Of a DNA stretch of 24,788 nucleotides, positions 14,501-22,315 are shown in pieces. The notes under the pieces were generated by a model, which had not been told where the DNA came from, did not search any database, and worked only from the letters and a program-made list of their open reading frames with translations. The stretch comes from Anaerolineales bacterium UBA2317 (GTDB lineage: Bacteria > Chloroflexota > Anaerolineae > Anaerolineales > Villigracilaceae): contig DDVH01000026.1 in NCBI GenBank assembly GCA_002345215.1, positions 1-24,788 of the forward strand, in the 5' to 3' direction. Each line of letters begins with the position of its first letter. The stretch's first letter is position 1. The translations under genes and the position numbers were made by a program.

Positions 14501-15068
14501 CAACAAGATCATCTTTCTTTTCCTCGCCAAATTCAACAAGTTCACCATCAATTATGAGTTGAACATTTGAAGTTTTCCTATCTTCTTGAAATTTTCTCTT
14601 TCCTTCTACATTTTTTATATACTCTAAAGTTTCTAAATCGGTTAATACCTTTATTTTTTCTCTGAAGGATTCATCGGCAATGGCTAATTCTTGCTTAAGA
14701 ATTTTAACGTAAAAAGAAATAGCAGCATCAATGCGCAATGAAGAAAGATTCCTAAATTCAGAGATTAAAAGTTGAGCGAGGATTTTTGGGAAATCTGAAT
14801 CAGTAGGACGGGTAAAAAATTTTCCAATAGCTTCCCCTAATTTTGCTTTGTCTGCAGGCAGATCAACAAAAATGGCATGGGAGAGGTCTTTATCTTCAAA
14901 TTCCTTTTGAAATCTATCTTCCACGTGTTCAAGCGCGGATTGAATTTTTAATTCGCGGTCTGTGGGCAATCTTAATTCTTCTATGAATTTTTTACCGAGA
15001 TGTTTCTCGACAAAATTTTCAAGAATTGCCAAACTCAATATACTTAGTTGTTTCCCAGATTTTTCCAT
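11583..15068 (-). CDS. NACHT-family STAND NTPase with N-terminal adaptor region and C-terminal FGE-sulfatase-fold domain
   Basis: This 1161-aa protein has several regions. Residues 1-160 are a helical domain I do not recognise. Residues 168-250 are a small alpha/beta domain (VQLIIDGELVEF, GSIVLELEM) like adaptor domains at the front of bacterial conflict NTPases. Residues 284-302 hold the Gly/Asn motif. The NACHT core follows, with Walker A GDPGAGKTT (439-447), Walker B LILLDGLDE (521-529), sensor ITSR (559-562) and the C-lobe motif GFIHLTFEEYLAA (763-775). Residues about 795-900 look like HEAT-type helices. Residues about 900-1155 form an FGE-sulfatase fold (RLPRDEEWERAARG, YPWGD, GNAWEWTRSWY, RGGSW, LGFRVV). 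The FGE catalytic cysteines are missing, so that domain probably recognises something. STAND proteins oligomerise on ligand binding, and many act in defence or cell-death signalling. It is followed by its small partner gene. The 240 bp upstream contain no other gene and no clear promoter or Shine-Dalgarno. Confidence 0.9.
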   Translation of the reverse strand: MEKSGKQLSILSLAILENFVEKHLGKKFIEELRLPTDRELKIQSALEHVEDRFQKEFEDKDLSHAIFVDLPADKAKLGEAIGKFFTRPTDSDFPKILAQLLISEFRNLSSLRIDAAISFYVKILKQELAIADESFREKIKVLTDLETLEYIKNVEGKRKFQEDRKTSNVQLIIDGELVEFGEEKKDDLVGVLAALLRVEKESIKILRVTSGSIVLELEMDRIAANRLIKLFNQNDVRLKSAKITSVKIISPLPVSGFAGPEGEFEKLKYSKPQEGKGKKTNSTNIIRNTSGSNIVIGNSNVINVEATDRIAGSVTDSAIIHGQTIVLAERFWRDLKPALPAETINQATAAYLSYLADRHYYLNMKGMGVADRIPLKLKLLDLYVPLKARMELPEGDTWKRDLSLAGRDITDHEQEVLHFGDPVPLIAVLKSHAGMVVLGDPGAGKTTFVKYLAIKLARGEGAEIGLDNYLPILLPLAGYANALQSRDIALDDFIAEYFEGIGANLPVSDMLTEALKVGRALILLDGLDEVRDLNIRNTVVERVLDFYSFHHRQGNKFVITSRVVGYRAVRPSAEDLAECTIVDFEDDEIEEFINHWTSALEKQAQGNTSIAYSDAETERRELIDAIHQNPGVRQLASTPLLLTILALMKRQGVTLPERRVQLYDQYVNTLLSTWNRARSLSGRAPGRDIDEIQTVRILAPLALWMHEVSPGVGLVGREDMRRKLEELFHERGDVSPHQAARQFLQDVREHAALLLERGPAEYGFIHLTFEEYLAAVALALKGQGDSKPIIETLSAHVGEQAWREVTLLTIGYLGIRQQLPKIAGEVVEALVKEKPGPAGEAVVLAGDAVLDTWPGGVPLPSREKVIQALIETMQDASIRSELRRHAGLLLGRLGWRPGDLDRFVEVAEGVYQVGVKKEAKEIPYSYFIAKYPVTNIQFARFVKEDGYKIKEYWSEVGWEWRTGKYDARTLQDVERDWLEHRPIAKRNMPHYWHNIELSNPIVPVVGVCWFEAEAYCNWLSKKIVAIPEGYEIRLPRDEEWERAARGVDGREYPWGDGFNKTAANTWDSDATGSGLGGTTAVCTFPQGASPEDAWDMSGNAWEWTRSWYDDEKKYRIVRGGSWIGYHWFARASFCNWSIPLMFNDDLGFRVVIAPKDKKSNQ

Positions 15069-15308
15069 TTTTATATTTTAACAGGTACTAAAAATTCTGT
15101 GTAAAATTGTATGCGAAATCAAGCAAAAAATAGGAAAGCACTATATGTTAGACAGTAAAGTGATATACAAAATACCTAGAAAAGACAATCTGGAAGTGAG
15201 GTGATTTTTGAGAGTCTATGATGTGTAACAAGGCAAAAACCATATAGTAAGTTGAGGTTGGGTAGAGTTGAATTTATTTAATGTCTTAAGAACAAAAATT
15301 CGGGGATT

Positions 15309-16460
15309 TTAGGCTTCTCCAAAGGCAATGACGACGATGTGCTGGTTGAGAAATTTGGGTTTTGAGTTTTCGTCGGCAGTGGTCACTTGCCCAAGTGTGT
15401 ACCCTCCTGCAATGGGGACGTTTTCGCCGAGAATTTCTTGAATGGCGGTAATTTCTGCGCCAGGCTGGGCTTTGAGGAGCATTTGCCAAGCCACATCAAC
15501 TAGCACTAGCACGAGGGCGGGTTTTGAATCACCGAGTTGGCGTATGGCTTGTTGAGCGGCATTGCGGGCGGCGGTTTCACAAGCGGCGCGACTACCAACG
15601 AGGAGATAAGCATCAATGCCATCTCGAATGGCGGCATTCATGCGGAAACTTCCATCCGCTTCAACCCTAATAGGAGCACGGACTACTAAACCCTCATTTT
15701 GTTCTACGCCTAAAGGATATAAACGAGCCAAATAACTTAACGGTGGGAATGCCCAATCACGGGCTGGGTAGCCAAACAGGCTAGCATAAGATTCTGAAGC
15801 AGGTCTGCCATCTAAAGTGCGTAACCAAAACCCACGTGAGCGTGTGACTCTTAGTTGGCTTCCAACTGGGTCCCAACCATGGTCTGTGCCGACGCCAATT
15901 TTTATGTTGCCACGTAAAAGCGCAGCGACCAATCCGCCGGTGCCGGTTTGATTGCCAGTAATTTGATAGGTATTGCCGGTGTGTAAATCTCCGCTTGAAA
16001 GCCCGCCAATAATGTTTAAGTCTGTCGAAATGGCGTTGCAAAATTGTTCGGCATCACCATTGAATCCATCTGCGAAAAATAAAACCGATTGCCGTTCTGC
16101 CCGCGCTGAAACATGCGTCTCTATTTTTGAAGCGGTTTCACGTCCAGATTGGGCGTAGCCGGGAAGCCACATCGTTTCGCTTTGAAAATCTCCGCTTAGC
16201 AATGCCACTACAACTGAATGTGGATGTTGCCCTTGATGAGTCAGCCCAGCTGGTGAACTGTAACCAATCATAGGTGTATCACCCACCAAACTAGACACAC
16301 CATTTAACACTTCACGTGGTTGATATTGATGAGAAGAAATGACAATCGCTAAAGTAGGCGCATTTGCCCCTAAACGATTCAAGGCTTGATGTGTAGCTTG
16401 AAGCCCCGCTTCACGACCATCTAATGCTTGTGCAGAACCAACAGATGCAAGAATCGCCAT
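15309..16460 (-). CDS. FIST domain protein (FIST N and FIST C)
   Basis: This 383-aa soluble protein matches the FIST sensory family. The N-terminal part (about 25-205) has the TLAIVISSHQY, MIGYSSPAGL and NIIGGLSSGD blocks. The C-terminal part (about 215-375) has GFWLRTLDGRPA, APIRVEADGSF and VPIAGGYTLGQV. FIST domains are thought to bind small ligands such as amino acids and to feed signalling proteins. The gene starts 3 bp after the stop of a very large histidine kinase, so the pair is almost certainly co-transcribed and coupled. It probably acts as an extra sensory input or output partner of that kinase. There is no membrane segment or signal peptide. The ligand is unknown. Confidence 0.85.
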   Translation of the reverse strand: MAILASVGSAQALDGREAGLQATHQALNRLGANAPTLAIVISSHQYQPREVLNGVSSLVGDTPMIGYSSPAGLTHQGQHPHSVVVALLSGDFQSETMWLPGYAQSGRETASKIETHVSARAERQSVLFFADGFNGDAEQFCNAISTDLNIIGGLSSGDLHTGNTYQITGNQTGTGGLVAALLRGNIKIGVGTDHGWDPVGSQLRVTRSRGFWLRTLDGRPASESYASLFGYPARDWAFPPLSYLARLYPLGVEQNEGLVVRAPIRVEADGSFRMNAAIRDGIDAYLLVGSRAACETAARNAAQQAIRQLGDSKPALVLVLVDVAWQMLLKAQPGAEITAIQEILGENVPIAGGYTLGQVTTADENSKPKFLNQHIVVIAFGEA

Positions 16461-16463
16461 GCT

Positions 16464-19400
16464 TTAACCTTCTGCCACTGGAACAGTGAAATGGAAAGTA
16501 GTGCCTTGACGATATTCACTTTCAAACCAAATTTTGCCGCCTTGCATTTCAACCAAACTTTTGGTGATGTTCAAACCTAAACCTGTGCCGGGGGCTTCTC
16601 TTGCTTTGGGGTCATCCGAGCGGAAGAATTTTTGGAAAATCTTTTGTTGGTCTTCAAGCGTCATACCAATACCGCTATCTTTGACCCATAAATGAATCAC
16701 ACGTGGTGCGCCATCTAAGTCCCATTGGTTAGGAGTTTCCTCCACGCCGACTTGCACAATGCCTTCTTCAGGTGTGTATTTATGAGCATTGCTTACTAGA
16801 TTCGTCAACACTTGCGCCACACGCGTTCTATCTGCCCACATGGGCGGTAAACCATTTGGAATCAAAAGTTCAAGCTTTTGTTTTTTATCTTCTAACTGAC
16901 GCGTAAATGTACGAATGACTTCATCTACTAACTCTGCTGGGTCTGTAGCCTTGTATTCCAAACGCAAGCGACCTGCTTCAATTTTAGAATTATCGTTTAA
17001 GTCTGAAACCAACGTAGACATACGTTCTACATTTGATTTAATCGTCGTCAAGAAATTTCCTTGCATATCATTCACTTGCCCCACTGCCCCAGCCGCAAGT
17101 AAATCGGTATATCCCTTAATCGAAGTCATCGGGTTTTTCAATTCATGCGCCACAAACGAAACGAAATCACTCTTGGCTAAATTAGCACGTTGCACTTCAC
17201 CATACAACTGCGCGTTGGAAATAGCAATAGCGGCATGGTCTGTGAGACGAGTGAGAAAATCAATATCTACTTGTGTATCACTCATGCTTTCCAAATATAA
17301 CAAGCCAATCACAGTGGCTTCACGACGAATCGGAATCACCATCTGTACATGCGATGCAACCAAAAATTTATGCTTTGATGAATCAACCGCCTCTTGCTGA
17401 GGGACACCTGTTTCAACCGCGGTGAGCATAGCTGGCAATTCAACTTTCATCAGCATATCCGGCAAGTTTTGCATTTGCTCATCTAAACCCTGATGCGCCA
17501 TGACGCGCAGTTTATCTTCTTCCAAAATACCAATCAAACCGGCTTCCGCACTTGATTGTCTCAATGCCCAATCTAGTGTGATGCGCATGGCACGGTCCAT
17601 TTCGAGGCTAGCATTTAACTCACGGTCAATACGTTGCATGATAGAAAGTTCTTCAACACGACTCGCCAATTCTTGGTCGGTCAATGTATATAAACGTGCG
17701 TTTTCAATCGCCACCGCCGCCTGACCTGCAAACGCGTTTAATAATGTTTCATCATTTTGTACAAAGGGCAAACCATCACGACGATTGATGACTTCAATTA
17801 CACCAATCACACGGTCTTTGACCTGTAGCGGTACAGCCATCAACGAACGGCTGACGAAACCAGTTTGCTGATCTATGCCTGTAAAACGTGACTTTGAATT
17901 TTGATCTTCGTTTTCAATGACAGCATTACGCGTCTGCACGGCACGCCCAACAATCCCTGTTCCGGGTGGCAGACGTTTCCCAATTAAGTTTGTTGCTACT
18001 GGTCCCACCGTCACACGAAAGACCAATTCATCTGTTTCTTCATCTACCAAGAACAAACTGCCTGCTTCACAATTCAAAATGCCGACAGCATTTTCAAGAA
18101 TGTTTTGTAATAATGGATTTAATTCCAATGTAGAAGTTAATTGGCGTGTAATTTCATTCAACGTAGAAAGTTGACGTGCGCGTTGTTCGGTTTCTTCCAA
18201 CAAACGTGCTTTCACAATTGCACCTGCAGTTTGGTCTGCAATCGCTTGCAATAATTCTAGTTGACCCCGTGTGTATGAAATCGAGCCATCACGACTGCCA
18301 ATGCTCAATGTGCCAATCGTTGCCGCACCTGCATTTAATGGCACGCCCATCCATGCAAAAACATTTTCAAGTGCAGGTGTATGCCCACGTGCCTGACATT
18401 CACGCACATAATCTTGTGTCATAATCGGTCGGCTCTTGCGGATGACATCTGGGCTTAAGCCTGTATTTGCAGAAAACGGTTGGTTTTCACGTTCTTCAAT
18501 TCTTTCGTTATTTTCCAAACAAAAGCCATAATAGTAATAATCACTGTCTTTGTTATGTAATGTAATATGAAAATGTGAGGTTGGGATAATTTGTGCCGTT
18601 TGTGCATAAATCAATTCAAGCACATCATCAAACGTGAGTGTGACGTTTACACCTTTGGATACACGCGTGAGCGCATTCATTTCTTGAATGCGGCGTTCCA
18701 ACGTAGAAACAGTTTGTACACGTTCAATGGCAACGGAGGCTTGGTCGCAAATATTTTCGAGGAAGCGTAAATCTCTCGGTGTATAAGGTTGACCTGTTAA
18801 GCGTGGTCCTAATGCTAGCCAGCCGTTGAGTCTTTCTTTGCCGGGCAATACTATAAATAATCTAGCGCCTAATAACGCCAAACGAGATTGTTCTGATTGT
18901 AATTCTGAGGGCAAAACAGAAGTGTTATCTAAATACAAAGGCAAACGTTCTTTTGTAAAATAATTGACCAATGGACTTGTGGAAGTAAAACGAATGTCAC
19001 TCGTGGGTCGGCGGTCTTCGCCGGGCAGGGCGGAGAAAAAGTCGTTGAGGGAATCGTATGTATAAATGTGGATTCGGCTTGGCGTCAGGGTTGAAGCGAT
19101 TTGGTCACGCATGTTGACGCCAATGGTTTCTAAATCTAAAGCGGTAGTTAATTTGCGCGAGAAATCTTCCAATTGTTCTGTAAACACACGCGAGCCACGG
19201 AAGAAAATCGTATCCACTAAATTTTGTAAGCGTGTGCGAATGGGTTCGAGAATGACTGCAATCACAAAAAGCCCAAGCCCAACATAAATTGGGCTATTGG
19301 AAGGAAGATTACTGCCAAACAATAAACCTGCACCAGCCACCACGAGGGCATAACCAAGTGTGACAAGAATCGAAAGCAAGATATACATCACACCGCGCCG

Positions 19401-20477
19401 CACCAATTCATCTGTACGCAAAAAGCGGAAACGTAAAATGGTATAGCCAATGGCTAATGGGAAAATTACGAGAGGCAAGAAAAGATACGGCGAAAAATTG
19501 GCTGGACCTAAAAAGCCTGCCGCTAACCAAATGCCTACTGGAACAAAAGCAATCAACGCACCCAATAAAATTGTGCGTGCTTGAGTTTTAATGACTGGTG
19601 ATTGCGCATTGAGAGCATGATAAACATTAAACGAAATATAAAATAAAATACATAAAGCATTAAAGCCATAAATCAAACGCCAATTGTTAAAGTATGCAAT
19701 CGGCTGATTAAAATTAAACAAATTAGGAAAAGCCGCTACAGCCAAAATTGCGCCAATCAAAATCCCAACCCAACGCAGGTAAGGGCGATTAAACACCAAG
19801 CGCGACTCAACCGGGAAAACCAAAGCCAATGCAACTAACCCACCACCAGTTAATCCTAGTGAAAGCGTCCAGATATAAGTAAATTCATGTGTGGTAGCAA
19901 TGTTGAAATAGGCACCCGTAACAATTGCCAAAGACGAAGTAAATAATGAAAAAGCACGCCCAGCCGCTTCAGTACGGCGGAAGCCAAAAATCCACAGACT
20001 GGTCATCAAAAAGATGGCGCTTAAAATTGAAGGAAAATAAAAATAAACTGTACGCCCCGACTCAGGAAACGCATACAAAGTAACATCAAACGTGCGCGTT
20101 TGCCCTTCTGCTGTTAAGACACTGACGGTTACGGTCTCTCCAGCAAAGCGCGTCTGCAAAATATTCTGTACATCGCCTGAACTTTTTACAGGCGTATCAT
20201 TAATCGCAAGCAATTGGTCGCCTGATTTTACTTCGCGTGCCAACGCCCAAGCAGGGTCTGGTGTGCTCGGTTTGGTATCGTTGAATATCATTGTGTGTTC
20301 ATAAAACACACCTAAAAACGGGGTTTGCAACCAGCCACTAGCATAAATCAGCCCCAACACAAACACCACCACCGCCAATGCCTGATACGCGAACACCACC
20401 CATTGCAAAACACGGTTTAACAAATCACTAGAACGCTGAACACTCAGCCCAGCCCCACGTACATCTTGAACTAACAT
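16464..20477 (-). CDS. Large membrane histidine kinase: PDZ, multi-TM sensor, four GAF-like domains, HisKA-HATPase
   Basis: This 1337-aa protein starts with a membrane helix (about 26-48). A PDZ-like domain (about 75-135, with GDQLLAINDTPV) is probably extracytoplasmic. About nine more helices run to residue 411. Four GAF-like domains follow, roughly 430-590, 610-755, 785-925 and 955-1095, joined by helical signalling linkers such as LEETEQRARQLSTLNEI. The kinase core has the H-box FVAHELKNPMTSIKGY with phospho-acceptor His1111, N-box NLVSNAHKYTP, G1 DSGIGM, F-box FQKFFR and G2 GTGLGLNITKS, so it looks catalytically complete. Several GAFs have the ...DQ/GQ-A-AIENARLY ending typical of phytochrome-like ligand sensors, but no chromophore Cys can be assigned. 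There is no receiver domain and no adjacent regulator; FIST is its only partner. Confidence 0.92.
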   Translation of the reverse strand: MLVQDVRGAGLSVQRSSDLLNRVLQWVVFAYQALAVVVFVLGLIYASGWLQTPFLGVFYEHTMIFNDTKPSTPDPAWALAREVKSGDQLLAINDTPVKSSGDVQNILQTRFAGETVTVSVLTAEGQTRTFDVTLYAFPESGRTVYFYFPSILSAIFLMTSLWIFGFRRTEAAGRAFSLFTSSLAIVTGAYFNIATTHEFTYIWTLSLGLTGGGLVALALVFPVESRLVFNRPYLRWVGILIGAILAVAAFPNLFNFNQPIAYFNNWRLIYGFNALCILFYISFNVYHALNAQSPVIKTQARTILLGALIAFVPVGIWLAAGFLGPANFSPYLFLPLVIFPLAIGYTILRFRFLRTDELVRRGVMYILLSILVTLGYALVVAGAGLLFGSNLPSNSPIYVGLGLFVIAVILEPIRTRLQNLVDTIFFRGSRVFTEQLEDFSRKLTTALDLETIGVNMRDQIASTLTPSRIHIYTYDSLNDFFSALPGEDRRPTSDIRFTSTSPLVNYFTKERLPLYLDNTSVLPSELQSEQSRLALLGARLFIVLPGKERLNGWLALGPRLTGQPYTPRDLRFLENICDQASVAIERVQTVSTLERRIQEMNALTRVSKGVNVTLTFDDVLELIYAQTAQIIPTSHFHITLHNKDSDYYYYGFCLENNERIEERENQPFSANTGLSPDVIRKSRPIMTQDYVRECQARGHTPALENVFAWMGVPLNAGAATIGTLSIGSRDGSISYTRGQLELLQAIADQTAGAIVKARLLEETEQRARQLSTLNEITRQLTSTLELNPLLQNILENAVGILNCEAGSLFLVDEETDELVFRVTVGPVATNLIGKRLPPGTGIVGRAVQTRNAVIENEDQNSKSRFTGIDQQTGFVSRSLMAVPLQVKDRVIGVIEVINRRDGLPFVQNDETLLNAFAGQAAVAIENARLYTLTDQELASRVEELSIMQRIDRELNASLEMDRAMRITLDWALRQSSAEAGLIGILEEDKLRVMAHQGLDEQMQNLPDMLMKVELPAMLTAVETGVPQQEAVDSSKHKFLVASHVQMVIPIRREATVIGLLYLESMSDTQVDIDFLTRLTDHAAIAISNAQLYGEVQRANLAKSDFVSFVAHELKNPMTSIKGYTDLLAAGAVGQVNDMQGNFLTTIKSNVERMSTLVSDLNDNSKIEAGRLRLEYKATDPAELVDEVIRTFTRQLEDKKQKLELLIPNGLPPMWADRTRVAQVLTNLVSNAHKYTPEEGIVQVGVEETPNQWDLDGAPRVIHLWVKDSGIGMTLEDQQKIFQKFFRSDDPKAREAPGTGLGLNITKSLVEMQGGKIWFESEYRQGTTFHFTVPVAEG

Positions 20478-20605
20478 GACCTAAATTTTACTCCACAACC
20501 CCCCGCCGAGTATATGGTACTTTCATAACAAAGCCGTAAGGTGGATGAAGTGCTTCGCCTCTTTCTTAGGGGAAAGTTGGTTCTGTTTACCTCAACGTTT
20601 TTCTA

Positions 20606-22315
20606 CTATTCCAACAATGCCGCATACACCGACTCAGGTATCTCGGAAACATTGTAGATATAGATATACTCAATGCCATTAATCTCTATTGTTTTTTCAG
20701 GGGTGGCATTTTCAAAAGCAGTAAACAGTTTTTCGGTTTCAGGTTGTTGATTTCTTATCACTGGATACAAAACCAAATAATCTGATGATTTTGTTTCTTC
20801 TACAATTTGCTCGTAAGATTCATCTACCAAATATACACGTTTGAAGACCAATGTCTCACCGCGAAACATGTATGAAAATGTCCCCATGCCGTTATACACA
20901 TAAACTTGCATCTCTTCTGCATTCGGCTTGGCAGATAAATACTCTACTGCAAGGTTATAGCCTTCGCCATAACCTAAAGTCGCCGCTCGTTCCGCAAATG
21001 GATTCTTATATGTGAAATAATAAGGAGCATACGGAAGCCCAAACCCGATTTGAGTTAATACCAAAGCAACTATAAAAATAATGCTTGCATAAGTTCGATT
21101 GAAGATTTGCCATTTGTTTTGAGCAAGCATTAACACAAATCCCCAGCCAATGCCCGCTATGATATCAAATGCTACAAAGCTGTTCATAATGTAATGAGCA
21201 TGATTCCGCCCTTGCGCCAAACCAAACATCAAAATAAATAAACTACCCAAAATCAATAAACAAACAATCAGTGGTTTTGCAATTTTTAAATTTTCTTCTT
21301 TATGTTTTGAAAAGAAAAGAAAGCCGGCAAAAATCACCCCGAGCCATGTAACAAATGTTGTGCCAGAAAACCAATACTTCAAGTAAAGTAAAACACCATC
21401 AGAACGATTATCAAGGCTAAAGTTTGCAGGCTCCAATTCTTCTGTCACATCTAGTCGCCCACCTTGAAGTGCATAGCTAAAAGCATTGCCATATACTTCT
21501 GAAAGCATTTTGCCGGGTGCTACCCACATGCCAGGCCAGAGGATGACATAAATCAACGCGGCGGAGGCGAGCCAAATGCCGAAGGTTTTTGTAGCAGATG
21601 TCAACTTAGAACGAAGCGGGTTTTCATCTTTTTGAATTAATTGAAGCAAAAGCATCAACCCAATAACGCCAATCAAAACAACGGATGATGATTTGGTTAA
21701 TTGGGCTAACCCAAAAGATATGCCAGAAACAATTAAGTAAATTATTTTTCTTTCTTTATGAAGGTAAACATACATTCCTAAAAACGATGTCAGCACAAAC
21801 ATTGCCAACATCGTTTCCATATTCATTAGCCGTGAGTGACCAAGAAAGAATGGAGATATGATTGCTAAAGCAATAGAAAGAAATGCTGTGATTTCGCCAA
21901 TTAGTAGACTTAATAAAAGGAACGCAATTACAGCCATTATTGATAGCACAACAGCCTGAATGTATCTGCTATAGCGAACAAGGTCTAAAGTTTCTTTGCC
22001 ATTTTCACGGAGAAATTCTTCAAAGTGTGGTTTGCGTTGGTCAAAAAAACCTTGGCCAAAACCACGATATTCAGGAAAGTAAAAGTGCATAGCAGTAGAA
22101 AAAATCCACATATTCGTTACGCCGGGGTGGTATTCAAAATATGTGTTTGCAAAATCTCTATGAGTAACTGCGTAATAAAAATTAGCACTTGAAATTATCC
22201 ACCATGGTTCGTCAATGTTAAAGGCACGGTCGTTATTGATAACACGAGATGGAACTGTGATTGCTAGTAAGAGCAGTGCTAGCAAAAGTTTTGTTTTATT
22301 AACTTTTAGACTCAT
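20606..22315 (-). CDS. GT39/ArnT-like membrane glycosyltransferase (second of tandem pair)
   Basis: This 569-aa protein has about 10-12 membrane helices and the layout of the PMT/ArnT-like glycosyltransferase family (GT39/GT83-type C-fold). An acidic pair, Asp35-Glu36 in NIDEPWW, sits in the first extracytoplasmic loop, where the family holds its catalytic acid. A second conserved loop reads GHSRLMNMETM. Shared blocks with the upstream gene include FPEYRG-GQG-F, AQLTKSS, WPGMWVAPGKML, VYGNAFS and VTEEL, which show that the two are paralogues. Such enzymes move sugars from polyprenyl-phosphate donors to proteins or lipids outside the membrane; donor and acceptor cannot be read here. Its start overlaps the previous stop by 4 bp (ATGA), so translation is coupled. 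Confidence 0.83.
   Translation of the reverse strand: MSLKVNKTKLLLALLLLAITVPSRVINNDRAFNIDEPWWIISSANFYYAVTHRDFANTYFEYHPGVTNMWIFSTAMHFYFPEYRGFGQGFFDQRKPHFEEFLRENGKETLDLVRYSRYIQAVVLSIMAVIAFLLLSLLIGEITAFLSIALAIISPFFLGHSRLMNMETMLAMFVLTSFLGMYVYLHKERKIIYLIVSGISFGLAQLTKSSSVVLIGVIGLMLLLQLIQKDENPLRSKLTSATKTFGIWLASAALIYVILWPGMWVAPGKMLSEVYGNAFSYALQGGRLDVTEELEPANFSLDNRSDGVLLYLKYWFSGTTFVTWLGVIFAGFLFFSKHKEENLKIAKPLIVCLLILGSLFILMFGLAQGRNHAHYIMNSFVAFDIIAGIGWGFVLMLAQNKWQIFNRTYASIIFIVALVLTQIGFGLPYAPYYFTYKNPFAERAATLGYGEGYNLAVEYLSAKPNAEEMQVYVYNGMGTFSYMFRGETLVFKRVYLVDESYEQIVEETKSSDYLVLYPVIRNQQPETEKLFTAFENATPEKTIEINGIEYIYIYNVSEIPESVYAALLE

Noticed and set aside
15069..15308. Hidden small gene or RNA in the 240-bp gap between the NACHT and FIST genes
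   Set aside because: No frame with a ribosome site, no strong hairpin and no clear promoter was seen. Only a 13-bp near-palindrome around CTTAAG near 15290 was noted.
20478..20605. Promoter of the large histidine kinase
   Set aside because: A TATACT-like -10 is present, but no -35 hexamer lies at acceptable spacing, so I do not annotate it.
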